The notes under the pieces were generated by a model that made no database searches, was not told the DNA's origin, and saw nothing but the letters and a program-made list of their open reading frames with translations. The translations under genes were made by a program, and so were the position numbers. Of a stretch of 64,000 nt of DNA, positions 47,612-56,094 are shown piece by piece (the first letter of the stretch is position 1; each line of letters starts with the position of its first letter). The stretch is from Algoriphagus lacus (lineage in GTDB: Bacteria > Bacteroidota > Bacteroidia > Cytophagales > Cyclobacteriaceae), in NCBI RefSeq assembly GCF_003583985.1, contig NZ_QXML01000002.1, positions 62,001-126,000 of the forward strand, read 5' to 3'.

Positions 47612-48226
47612 ATGAAGACAAGTCAGATTTTATTAATTGTGGTAGCCTTGGTGGTGCTAGCAGCTGTGGCTTACACCTTTACTGCTACCGAAAGCCCGGA
47701 AGATTACATTGAGAAAATCGAAAAAGAGCGTGAGCGACAGTTTAAATTCATCCGATTTAATATTGAATCGCCTTTGACGGAAGAACAAAAGCGGAACTTC
47801 ACCAAACTCACATTCTTCGATATCGATCCGCAGTACAAAGTAAAAGCACGGGTAATTCCGATAGAAAACAAAAAAGTCCGCGAAATACCCCTGACGGACG
47901 GATCCAAGCAGCGGTACATTGAGCATGCCTACGCGGAGTTTGAGCTGGAAGGTAAAACCAACAAATTGCTTTTGCTCCAAGCGATGGATGAAGCAGACAA
48001 GAGGAATTTCTTTCTGGCTTTTGCTGATGCGACCAGCGCAGGAGAGACCTATGGAGGGGGACGCTACCTAAACGTCCGACAGGATGGGAAAAACAGCATC
48101 ACCATCGATTTCAACCTGGCATACAATCCTTATTGCGCTTATAATCCGGATTTTGCTTGTCCTATTCCGCCAAAAGAAAATATTTTGGATATCCCCATTC
48201 TCGCAGGGGAGAAAAATTATAAGTAA
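47612..48226 (+). CDS. DUF1684 family protein
   Basis: A 204-residue protein beginning with a hydrophobic segment (residues 5-24, SQILLIVVALVVLAAVAYTF) that is a signal anchor or signal peptide. The core carries the DUF1684 marks YGGGRYL and FNLAYNPYCAYNPDFACPIPPKEN, the latter with conserved Tyr, Cys and Asn. Function unknown. The ATG directly abuts the radC stop codon, so the two are cotranscribed. Confidence 0.87.
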   Translation: MKTSQILLIVVALVVLAAVAYTFTATESPEDYIEKIEKERERQFKFIRFNIESPLTEEQKRNFTKLTFFDIDPQYKVKARVIPIENKKVREIPLTDGSKQRYIEHAYAEFELEGKTNKLLLLQAMDEADKRNFFLAFADATSAGETYGGGRYLNVRQDGKNSITIDFNLAYNPYCAYNPDFACPIPPKENILDIPILAGEKNYK

Positions 48227-48271
48227 TAAGCCAGCCCTCCTGCAATTCTTATAAATTTGCCAAGCCGTTTT

Positions 48272-48298
48272 AAAAAGGTGCCCAAGCACCTTTTTTGT
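48272..48298 (+). terminator. Terminator of the radC-DUF1684 unit
   Basis: Ten-base arms AAAAAGGTGC (48272-48281) and GCACCTTTTT (48286-48295) with a 4-nt loop and T run. Confidence 0.88.
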
Positions 48299-48427
48299 TA
48301 AAAATCAGGAGTGAATTCCTGTCAATAAGAAATTCATGAAATCGAGCATGCCGCTGCCAAAATGCAGTAGAAAGAATACCCTACATGCGAGATTCCATGT
48401 GGCCATTAAAGAACAAATTATAAGCAC

Positions 48428-50839
48428 GTGAAAATCTCAATCAACAGATTAAATCAATACATCGCACTTTCTGAAAGTCCGGAAGAAATTGCTGCTTTGC
48501 TTACACGTTCAGGATTGGAAGTGGAAGGTGTGGAGGAATTCGTTTCGATACCTGGAGGCCTGGAAGGAGTGGTGATAGGCGAAGTTTTAACCTGTGAAAG
48601 GCATCCCGATGCCGATAAACTGAGCTTGACCACAGTGGACGTCGGTTCTGCAGTGGTCCCGATTGTTTGTGGTGCATCCAACGTGGCAAAAGGCCAAAAA
48701 GTGGTAGTGGCTACGGTGGGAGCAAAGCTTTTTCCAACTGAAGGCGAACCCATAGAAATCAAAAAGGCGAAAATCCGTGGACAAGTTTCCGAAGGAATGA
48801 TTTGCGCCGAGGATGAAATCGGAATCGGTACTTCCCATGCCGGAATCATGGTGTTGGATACTGATCTCCCTAATGGTACTCCCGCTTCTCAATATTTTGA
48901 AGTTTCTGAAGATCATGTTTTGGAAATCGGGTTGACTCCAAACCGTGCAGACGCAGCATCTCATCTCGGTGTAGCTAGGGATTTGAAAGCGCTTTTGGGA
49001 AGGCCCATTTGCCTCCCCGAAGAAAAGCCGTTGGTTGTCGAAAAATCCGGTCCGTCTATTTCCGTGGAGGTGCAGAATGCAGCCGATTGCCCACGTTATG
49101 CCGGTGTGGTCATCACCGATTTGAAAATCGGACCTTCGCCTCAGTGGTTGCAAAATTTCCTGCGTTCCCTTGATTTGGAGCCGATTAATAACGTCGTCGA
49201 TATCACCAATTTTATCCTGCATGATCTGGGTCAGCCCCTGCACGCATTTGATGCGGATAAGATTTCTCAGGGAAAAATCATAGTAGGTAAGCTTCCCAAA
49301 GGAACTCCTTTCGTGACTTTGGATGAAAAAGAACGAAAGCTTTCTGGAGAGGAACTGATGATTTGTGATCCAAACGGCGGAATGTGTATCGCAGGTGTTT
49401 TTGGTGGCAATCATTCTGGTGTGAGCGATCACACCACTTCGATTTTCTTAGAATCTGCCTATTTCTCACCGGATGTGATTCGAAAAGGATCTCAGTTCCA
49501 CGGATTGAAAACCGATGCATCTTTCCGATTTGAGCGGGGAACAGATCCAAACATGCCTGTTTACGCGCTGAAAAGGGCTGTTCAGTTACTTCAGGAAATC
49601 GCAGGAGGTAAAGTAGCCTCAGAAATCATCGATTTCTATCCTCAGCCAATTGCTGATTTTGTAATAGAGGTGACCTATGGACACGTAAACCGATTGATCG
49701 GAAAGAATATCGATCCTACTGAAGTGAAGTCCATTTTGGAAAGTCTGGACATTAGGGTGATCAATCAGACAGCCAAAGGATTCACTGCCATCGTCAAGCC
49801 CTACCGCGTGGACGTGACCCGTGAAGCAGACATCATTGAGGAAATTCTGAGGATCCATGGATTCCATCAGGTCGAACTATCCGAAAATCTCAATACCGAC
49901 TACCTCGCAGAGCATCCGGTCAAAGACCTGAACAAGCTTCAGTATCGTCTGACAGAAATGCTGGCAGGTCAAGGCTATTTTGAACTGATCACCAACAGCC
50001 TTACCAAGCCTGTTTACGCTGAGAAATCAGGGTATCTGGATTCCAATGTCAATGTGGAGATTTTCAACAAATTGAGCGAAGATCTGGGGGTAATGCGACA
50101 GACCTTGCTGTTCAGTGGATTGGAGGTTTTGGCCCACAATATCAACCGTCGTCAGACAGATCTCAAGTGCTTTGAATTTGGGACGGTTTACCAAAAGACC
50201 TCCGAAGGATACAAGGAAGGCAAAAGACTGGCGATTTTCCATTCTGGAAACCGTTCGGCTGAAAGCTGGATCGAGCCGGAAAAACCATTTGGGTTTTCGG
50301 ACATTTATGCTGTAGTCGAACGGATTTTGGAAAGACTCAATATCGAAATCGGGCAGGTATCCATGAAGGAATCGGCTCCTTTTACCTATGGGTTAGTCCT
50401 TAAGGTAGGAGAAAAAGAACTGGGTACGGTTGGTTTGGTGGATGAGAAAATCCTGAAACTTGCAGAAGTCCGCCAGGAGGTATGGTATGCGGAATTAGAC
50501 TGGGATTTGCTCACCAAAAAGGCCTCCGGGCTCAAGAAATATCAGGAAATTTCCAAGTACCCGGAGGTTCGGCGTGACCTCTCCCTGGTAATTGACAAAG
50601 CAGTGACCTATGATCAGGTAAAAGCCGTGGCTGAGAAAGCCGGTGGGAAATTGGTTCGAAAAATTGGAGTATTCGATGTGTATCAGGGAGACAAAATTGA
50701 GGCTGGTAAAAAGGCCTATGCGTTAAGTTTTATCCTGCAGGACTTGGAAAATACCCTGACCGATAAGGTAATTGAGAAAACAATGAGTAAATTGATTCAG
50801 GCCTTCCAGGATCAGGTAGGCGCCATTATCAGAAGCTAA
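48428..50839 (+). CDS. pheT: Phenylalanyl-tRNA synthetase beta subunit
   Basis: An 803-residue PheT. The start is GTG at 48428 with KISINRLNQYIALSESPEEI. The N-terminal EMAP/OB tRNA-binding domain (about 40-150), B3/B4 editing domain (about 210-390), B5 domain, and C-terminal ferredoxin-fold anticodon-binding domain (SKYPEVRRDLSLVIDKAVTYDQV to the end) are in order. The alpha subunit gene pheS is not nearby, as is common in Bacteroidota. It leads a run pheT, coiled-coil protein, zapA, rny. Confidence 0.97.
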   Translation: MKISINRLNQYIALSESPEEIAALLTRSGLEVEGVEEFVSIPGGLEGVVIGEVLTCERHPDADKLSLTTVDVGSAVVPIVCGASNVAKGQKVVVATVGAKLFPTEGEPIEIKKAKIRGQVSEGMICAEDEIGIGTSHAGIMVLDTDLPNGTPASQYFEVSEDHVLEIGLTPNRADAASHLGVARDLKALLGRPICLPEEKPLVVEKSGPSISVEVQNAADCPRYAGVVITDLKIGPSPQWLQNFLRSLDLEPINNVVDITNFILHDLGQPLHAFDADKISQGKIIVGKLPKGTPFVTLDEKERKLSGEELMICDPNGGMCIAGVFGGNHSGVSDHTTSIFLESAYFSPDVIRKGSQFHGLKTDASFRFERGTDPNMPVYALKRAVQLLQEIAGGKVASEIIDFYPQPIADFVIEVTYGHVNRLIGKNIDPTEVKSILESLDIRVINQTAKGFTAIVKPYRVDVTREADIIEEILRIHGFHQVELSENLNTDYLAEHPVKDLNKLQYRLTEMLAGQGYFELITNSLTKPVYAEKSGYLDSNVNVEIFNKLSEDLGVMRQTLLFSGLEVLAHNINRRQTDLKCFEFGTVYQKTSEGYKEGKRLAIFHSGNRSAESWIEPEKPFGFSDIYAVVERILERLNIEIGQVSMKESAPFTYGLVLKVGEKELGTVGLVDEKILKLAEVRQEVWYAELDWDLLTKKASGLKKYQEISKYPEVRRDLSLVIDKAVTYDQVKAVAEKAGGKLVRKIGVFDVYQGDKIEAGKKAYALSFILQDLENTLTDKVIEKTMSKLIQAFQDQVGAIIRS

Positions 50840-50841
50840 AA

Positions 50842-51126
50842 ATGATTCACGAGGAACTGCAAAAATTGGAAAAGCTGGCCGTTCAGGTCAGTAAAAAACT
50901 TGATTCGGTGAGTGCTGAAAATGAGCAGTTAAAGGCTCGATTGGCTCTGCTTGAGCAGGAAATCCAGGAAAAAGAGCAGGAAATCCACCATTTTAAAAAT
51001 AAGATTAAAATTAGTAACATTGTGGACAACCGACCGGTGAATCCAGAGGATGCCACCGAAATGAGTGACTTAATCAATAATTATATACAAGAAATCGATC
51101 ATTTGATCACATACCTTTCCGAATGA
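50842..51126 (+). CDS. Small coiled-coil protein upstream of zapA (ZapB-like role possible)
   Basis: A 94-residue protein, nearly all coiled coil in residues 1-55 (LEKLAVQVSKKLDSVSAENEQ, then glutamate- and glutamine-rich heptads), followed by a helical C-terminus (NNYIQEIDHLITYLSE). It starts 2 nt after pheT and ends 1 nt before zapA. By size, coiled-coil content and position it resembles ZapB, the partner of ZapA at the division ring, but the sequence match is too weak to name it. Confidence 0.7.
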   Translation: MIHEELQKLEKLAVQVSKKLDSVSAENEQLKARLALLEQEIQEKEQEIHHFKNKIKISNIVDNRPVNPEDATEMSDLINNYIQEIDHLITYLSE

Positions 51127-51127
51127 A

Positions 51128-51412
51128 ATGGAGACGCTGGCCATCAGAGTGAAAATCGGAGAAAGGGAATATCCCATGCGTGTGAGGCCTGAAGATGAGG
51201 CCAAAATCAGACATGCGGGGAAACTGATTAATGAAAAATTGAGGAAGTATAAAGCCGAATTTGGTCTGGATGACAGCCAGGATCTACTAGCAATGGTCGC
51301 TTTTGACTGCATGGTAGAATCCTTGGAGACTAATGAGGTCAATGCTGAAGACAGCGAGCATATTCGTAAAAGTCTTTCCCATATTTCAGCTTTGCTTTCC
51401 AAAGCTGTTTGA
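51128..51412 (+). CDS. zapA: Cell division protein ZapA
   Basis: A 94-residue ZapA, which bundles FtsZ filaments at the septum. LAIRVKIGEREYPMRVRPEDEAKIRHAGKLINEKL is the N-terminal domain, followed by the dimerising helix (DSQDLLAMVAFDCMVES). It lies in a compact run after pheT and the coiled-coil gene, 65 nt before rny. Confidence 0.88.
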   Translation: METLAIRVKIGEREYPMRVRPEDEAKIRHAGKLINEKLRKYKAEFGLDDSQDLLAMVAFDCMVESLETNEVNAEDSEHIRKSLSHISALLSKAV

Positions 51413-51477
51413 TTATTGATATCCACTTATTTCTGGGATTTTCGGAGCTGGTAGGTTATTAACTATATAAATTACCT

Positions 51478-53043
51478 ATGGCAGACGTACTATTTATCAT
51501 CCTCGCAGCCCTGGCAGGGCTCGGTGGGGGTGCCGCATTAGCGGGATTTTTCATCAAAAATAAAAATGCAAAGCTGGAAGAAGAGACCAAAGAAAAGGTA
51601 AAATCCATGCTTAGGGAGGCTGAACTCACAGCTGAAACAATCAAAAAGGACAGAATTCTCGAAGCAAAAGAGAAGTTTCTGAAGATGAAGGCTGAGTTTG
51701 ATGAGGATATGAACAACAAGAAAAACATCATCATCACCAACGAAAACAAAGTCAAACAACTCCAGAGTCAAGTAGCAAAAGAGCAGGAAGTACTCAAGCG
51801 TAAAGAAGCAGAACTCGACAGCAAAAAGGAAAATCTCAGTGCCCAGCTTCATGCAGTTCAGGTTAAAAAAGAAGAACTGGATAAGATTACCAATCAGCGG
51901 ATAGCTGATTTGGAAAAAATCGCCGGACTTACACGAGAAGAAGCAAAAGAGCAACTTGTCAACATGCTGACTGAAGAAGCGCAGTCCAAGGCATCTTCCC
52001 ACATCAAGGACATCCTTGATGAGGCCAAACTGACTGCGACTAAGCAGGCGAAAAAGATAGTCCTCGATACAATCCAGCGAACTGCAACAGAGCATGCGGT
52101 CGAAAACTGCGTGTCTGTGTTCAATATCGAAAGTGACGATATCAAAGGTAAAATCATCGGTCGTGAAGGAAGAAATATCCGCGCCCTCGAGGCAGCAACT
52201 GGTGTGGAAATCGTAGTGGATGACACTCCGGAAGCGATCATTATTTCCGGATTTGACCCGGTGAGAAGGGAAATTGCCAGATTGTCCTTGCACCGTTTGG
52301 TTCAGGACGGACGAATCCACCCTGCAAGAATCGAAGAAGTCGTAGCCAAAACCGAGAAAAACATCGAGGAAGAAATCGTCGAAATCGGGGAAAGAACTTG
52401 TATTGACTTGGGAATTCACGGTCTTCATCCTGAACTGATCAAAATGGTCGGTCGAATGAGATTCCGATCCTCCTACGGTCAAAACTTACTCCAGCACTCC
52501 AGAGAGGTGGCGAAACTTGCCTCAACCATGGCTGCCGAAATGGGCCTTAATGCCAAGCTTGCCAAGCGCGCAGGCTTGCTTCACGATATCGGAAAGGTTT
52601 GGCATGAGGAGCAGGAATTGCCGCATGCGATTCTCGGTATGGAACTGGCCAAGCGGTACAAGGAGCATCCTGAAATCTGCAATGCGATCGGAGCTCACCA
52701 CGATGAGATCGAAATGACCTCCATGATTTCACCGATCGTTCAGGCTTCCGATGCAATCTCAGGTTCCAGACCTGGTGCCCGTCGTGAAATCATGGACAGC
52801 TATGTGAAGCGCCTGAAAGAATTGGAGGAATTGGCTTTGAATTTTGACGGAGTCAATAAATGCTTTGCCATGCAGGCCGGCCGTGAATTGAGGATCCTGG
52901 TGGATGCGGATAATGTTGATGACCAAAAAGCCAGCAAGCTGTCTTTTGACATCTCTCAGAAGATCGAAAAAGAAATGCAGTATCCGGGTCAAATCAAAGT
53001 CACCGTCATCCGTGAAATGAGAGCGGTCAACTACGCGCGTTAA
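51478..53043 (+). CDS. rny: Ribonuclease Y
   Basis: A 521-residue membrane-anchored endoribonuclease that starts mRNA decay. An N-terminal membrane helix (residues 4-24), a long coiled coil (about 30-185), a KH domain ([23 protein letters not shown]), and an HD domain ([24 protein letters not shown]) are in the standard order. Length is normal for RNase Y. It is followed by a terminator. Confidence 0.96.
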   Translation: MADVLFIILAALAGLGGGAALAGFFIKNKNAKLEEETKEKVKSMLREAELTAETIKKDRILEAKEKFLKMKAEFDEDMNNKKNIIITNENKVKQLQSQVAKEQEVLKRKEAELDSKKENLSAQLHAVQVKKEELDKITNQRIADLEKIAGLTREEAKEQLVNMLTEEAQSKASSHIKDILDEAKLTATKQAKKIVLDTIQRTATEHAVENCVSVFNIESDDIKGKIIGREGRNIRALEAATGVEIVVDDTPEAIIISGFDPVRREIARLSLHRLVQDGRIHPARIEEVVAKTEKNIEEEIVEIGERTCIDLGIHGLHPELIKMVGRMRFRSSYGQNLLQHSREVAKLASTMAAEMGLNAKLAKRAGLLHDIGKVWHEEQELPHAILGMELAKRYKEHPEICNAIGAHHDEIEMTSMISPIVQASDAISGSRPGARREIMDSYVKRLKELEELALNFDGVNKCFAMQAGRELRILVDADNVDDQKASKLSFDISQKIEKEMQYPGQIKVTVIREMRAVNYAR

Positions 53044-53065
53044 CCACATCTTGTAAACCCAAATT

Positions 53066-53101
53066 ATGGCAATTACCTTTAGGTAGTTGCCATTTTTGTT
53101 T
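53066..53101 (+). terminator. Terminator of rny
   Basis: Arms ATGGCAATTACC (53066-53077) and GGTAGTTGCCAT (53082-53093) pair with one wobble and a TTTA loop, followed by T-rich sequence. Confidence 0.82.
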
Positions 53102-53106
53102 TGTCT

Positions 53107-53868
53107 ATGTCAAGAAGCTTTTATTTGAGAAGAACCAATTGGTGGATGGAAGAATTAAGAGTTCTTCTTTTTCAGAGAAAACTGACTATTGAAGAGATTA
53201 AGATTCTAGAGAATCATTTTCCATATTATCGTCATTTGGGGGAAAAGCATAAAATCCAGTTTCGGAAAAAGCTTCAGATAGTTTTGTCCAGTAAAAAATT
53301 CCAGGGAAGAGGAGGGATTACTGAAGTTACCTCAGAAATGGAAATCCTCATTGGGGCCACCTTGGTGATGGTTACGTTTGGTTGGTCCAGATTACGATTG
53401 GCTCATTTTCACACCATTGTTATCTATCCCAATACCTACTACAGTACCCTCAATAAAGTTTACCATAGAGGCGAGGTAAATCCGAAGCACGGGTTGATTG
53501 TGGTTTCCTGGAAATGTTTTGTGGAGGGCTTGGCCGATGGGAAAGACGGAGTCAACCTTGGTATTCATGAAATTGCACATGCCTTGAAGCTGGCCAATCA
53601 GATCGATTCGGACGGAGAAAAGGAATTTGACCAGCAAGCTTGGGCAACATATAAAAATCTGGCTCCTCTGGAAATTCAGAAAATAATATCCGGCCAAAAC
53701 AGGTTCTTCAGGGAAAGTGCAAGTCTGAATGAACACGAATTTTTTGCAGTAGCCTTGGAAAGTTTTTTTGAAAGACCGGAGGATTTTCAAAAGGATCTAC
53801 CAGAGCTTTACGATTCATTGGTCATGCTCCTAAGGCAAAACCCTATTGTTTTAAAGAAAAACCAATAG
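53107..53868 (+). CDS. M90/MtfA-type zinc peptidase
   Basis: A 253-residue cytoplasmic metallopeptidase-like protein of the MtfA family. GIHEIAHALKLAN supplies HEIAH at 154-158, and NEHEFFAVALESFFERPEDF downstream the third ligand and a family signature. In E. coli MtfA binds the Mlc repressor and thereby affects the glucose PTS; no Mlc is seen here, so the role is open. The ATG at 53107 is preferred over the TTG two codons upstream. It lies 27 nt before a sugar-acid dehydrogenase gene. Confidence 0.87.
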   Translation: MSRSFYLRRTNWWMEELRVLLFQRKLTIEEIKILENHFPYYRHLGEKHKIQFRKKLQIVLSSKKFQGRGGITEVTSEMEILIGATLVMVTFGWSRLRLAHFHTIVIYPNTYYSTLNKVYHRGEVNPKHGLIVVSWKCFVEGLADGKDGVNLGIHEIAHALKLANQIDSDGEKEFDQQAWATYKNLAPLEIQKIISGQNRFFRESASLNEHEFFAVALESFFERPEDFQKDLPELYDSLVMLLRQNPIVLKKNQ

Positions 53869-53895
53869 ATTGGACCGATTCAATATGTGCTGCCA

Positions 53896-54909
53896 ATGAA
53901 CGATTTTTTGATCCCCTTCGAAGAATTAAAATCCAGCTTGGAGGCTATCCTGATACAAGCTGGTTTTGAGAAGGAGCAGGCGGCTAAATGTGCTTTGCTT
54001 TTTGCCCAAGCGGATCTTGATGGGGTGAGATCTCACGGCGTAAATCGCTTTTTTCTTTTCCTTGATTATGTCCAAAAAGGATACGTAAGACCCAACTTGC
54101 AACCCGTTCTTTTGGATAAAACAGGATCATTTGAGCGCTACGATGGTCAGTTTGGCCCGGGTAATTTGAATGCGGATTTTGCGATGAGTCGTGCCATCGA
54201 TCTTGCCATGGAATATGGGATGAGCTGTGTTTCAGTTCGGAATACCAACCACTGGATGCGTGGTGGAAACTATGGGTGGCAGGCTGCTGAAGCTGGTTTG
54301 ATGGCTATATGCTTCACCAATACCAAAGCCAACATGCCGGCTTGGGGAGGCAATGAGCCCAAACTTGGTAACAATCCCCTAATCCTGGCGGTACCAAGAC
54401 CCAGTGGTCCAATTGTACTTGACATGGCCATGTCTCAATTTGCCTATGGGAAAATGAGCATCGCTTCAGAAAAGGGTCAAGAGATGCCTTTTGATGCAGG
54501 CTTTGACACGGAAGGAAACCTGACTCGCAATCCCAAGACTATTTTGGAAAATCAGTTGGCCTTGCCAATTGGACTTTGGAAAGGTTCCGGGTTGTCCTTG
54601 ATGCTGGATTTGTTTGCTACGCTGCTTTCCGGAGGTAATTCCACCCATGAGGTCGAGTCGAGTGGTGCTGAAATGGGGCTTTCTCAAGTATTCATTTGCT
54701 TTGATCCACAACGGCTGAATCTGGGGGATTGGATGGAAAATAAAGTGGAAGAAGTCCTTTCTGACTTGAAAAAGTCTTCGGTTTTTGAAGGTAATGAAGT
54801 CCGCTATCCGGGTGAAAAAACCTTGGAAATCCGTCGTGAAAATCTGGAAAACGGAGTGCCGGTCTCCGCGAAAATCTGGCAACAAATTCTTGAAAAAATC
54901 AACTTATGA
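53896..54909 (+). CDS. Malate/L-lactate dehydrogenase-family protein, 3-dehydro-L-gulonate 2-dehydrogenase-like
   Basis: A 337-residue NAD(P)H-dependent 2-ketoacid reductase of the YlbC/YiaK fold. DLDGVRSHGVNRF holds the family His, and RNTNHWMRGGNYGW, NMPAWGGNEPKLGNNPL and GLWKGSGLSLMLDL are hallmarks. The closest memory is YiaK (2,3-diketo-L-gulonate reductase / 3-dehydro-L-gulonate 2-dehydrogenase). It overlaps by 4 nt a Gfo/Idh/MocA oxidoreductase, suggesting a short sugar-acid pathway. GTG at 53887 is an alternative start. Confidence 0.87.
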   Translation: MNDFLIPFEELKSSLEAILIQAGFEKEQAAKCALLFAQADLDGVRSHGVNRFFLFLDYVQKGYVRPNLQPVLLDKTGSFERYDGQFGPGNLNADFAMSRAIDLAMEYGMSCVSVRNTNHWMRGGNYGWQAAEAGLMAICFTNTKANMPAWGGNEPKLGNNPLILAVPRPSGPIVLDMAMSQFAYGKMSIASEKGQEMPFDAGFDTEGNLTRNPKTILENQLALPIGLWKGSGLSLMLDLFATLLSGGNSTHEVESSGAEMGLSQVFICFDPQRLNLGDWMENKVEEVLSDLKKSSVFEGNEVRYPGEKTLEIRRENLENGVPVSAKIWQQILEKINL

Positions 54910-55940
54910 ACAAAACTGGAATAGGGATCATTGGAATCGGCTCCATTGCTGAAAAGCATGCGATGGCCATCCGCGAAATTCCAAATGCGGAACTCATCGG
55001 CTTTTACCATCCGAATCCTATTAAGGCAAAGGCTGCCGAGTCCAAATTTCAGGTTTCGGTTTTTTCAGAGTTGAGTAAATTTTTAGGTCACTCAGGTTTG
55101 GATGTCGTTTGCATCTGTACTCCAAGCGGTGTTCACTTGGAACCGGCCTTGGCTGCCATCCAAGCCGGAAAGCATGTTTTTATTGAGAAGCCCATCGAAG
55201 TGACTTTGGACCGTGCTGACCAATTGATCCAAGCAGCTGCCGATAATCAAGTCAAACTTGCAGTAGTGTTCCAAAACCGATTTTCTCCGGATTTCCAAAA
55301 ATTAAAGAAGGCCGTGGTAGAAGGAGAATTTGGCAGACTGATCATGGGAAATGCACAGGTGAATTGGTTTCGCGATGCCACTTACTATTCCTCCAGTCAG
55401 TGGAAAGGAACGATCAAGGGTGATGGAGGAGGAGCTTTAATCAATCAGGCAATCCACACCCTGGACTTGCTTCTGGATGTGATGGGAGAGGTGGAGTCTG
55501 TTTTCGGCAAGGTGAAAACTACCCTTTATCCTATTGAAGGGGAAGATTTGGTTGCTGTTTTGGTCAATTTCAAGTCCGGCGCGATGGGTACAATTACGGC
55601 TGGGACTTCGCTTTATCCAGGTTATCCGGAGCGTTTGGAGATTTTTGGAACTGAGGGAAGCGCTATTCTGGAAGCAGGTAAATTGATCGCTTGGAATGTT
55701 AGAGGAAAGGAAAGTCCGATTTCCGGTACAAAAGCCGAGGGCTCCTCAGGGGCATCAGATCCCACAGCAATCGGTTATCAGTTGCACAAAGCTCAGTGGG
55801 AGAGATTTTTGGAATCCGTTTCCAAGGATTTGCCGATTGTCGTGGATGGTGTTTCCGCCCGCAAATCCCTGGAACTGATCAGGGGAATTTATCACTCCAG
55901 TAAGGAGGAAAAGTTAATTCGATTTCCTTTTCATGAGTAA
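54906..55940 (+). CDS. Gfo/Idh/MocA family oxidoreductase
   Basis: A 344-residue NAD(P)-dependent sugar or inositol dehydrogenase. The Rossmann loop is GIGIIGIGSIAEKH, the conserved FIEKPIEV follows at about residue 95, and the C-terminal domain includes GDGGGALINQAIHTLDLLL with the catalytic His of IHTLD. It is coupled to the upstream dehydrogenase by a 4-nt overlap (ATGA). Substrate unknown. Confidence 0.93.
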   Translation: MNKTGIGIIGIGSIAEKHAMAIREIPNAELIGFYHPNPIKAKAAESKFQVSVFSELSKFLGHSGLDVVCICTPSGVHLEPALAAIQAGKHVFIEKPIEVTLDRADQLIQAAADNQVKLAVVFQNRFSPDFQKLKKAVVEGEFGRLIMGNAQVNWFRDATYYSSSQWKGTIKGDGGGALINQAIHTLDLLLDVMGEVESVFGKVKTTLYPIEGEDLVAVLVNFKSGAMGTITAGTSLYPGYPERLEIFGTEGSAILEAGKLIAWNVRGKESPISGTKAEGSSGASDPTAIGYQLHKAQWERFLESVSKDLPIVVDGVSARKSLELIRGIYHSSKEEKLIRFPFHE

Positions 55941-56012
55941 TTAAGCCCAAGATTCACCAATATAAAATGTGATCTTTTTGCCTGCCTGCTGCGGACAGAT
56001 CCTTGGCAAAAA

Positions 56013-56043
56013 AAGAATCCGAAGCTTTCACTCCGGATTTCTT
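56013..56043 (-). terminator. Terminator of the ABC-F gene
   Basis: Read leftward, a stem of AAATCCGG pairing with a TCGGATTCTT-type arm (one bulge) is followed by a run of T residues. It lies between convergent genes. Confidence 0.65.
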
Positions 56044-56094
56044 CAATTTTGTTTATAAGGAATTAAGGCTTTCTATCTGCCCACTGGAAACAGC

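Noticed and set aside
48587-49432. A 281-codon open frame antisense to pheT
   Set aside because: No recognisable domain, signal or start context; pheT on the other strand is complete and conserved.
51538-52482. A 314-codon open frame antisense to rny
   Set aside because: Phe-rich shadow of the lysine/glutamate-rich coiled coil of RNase Y.
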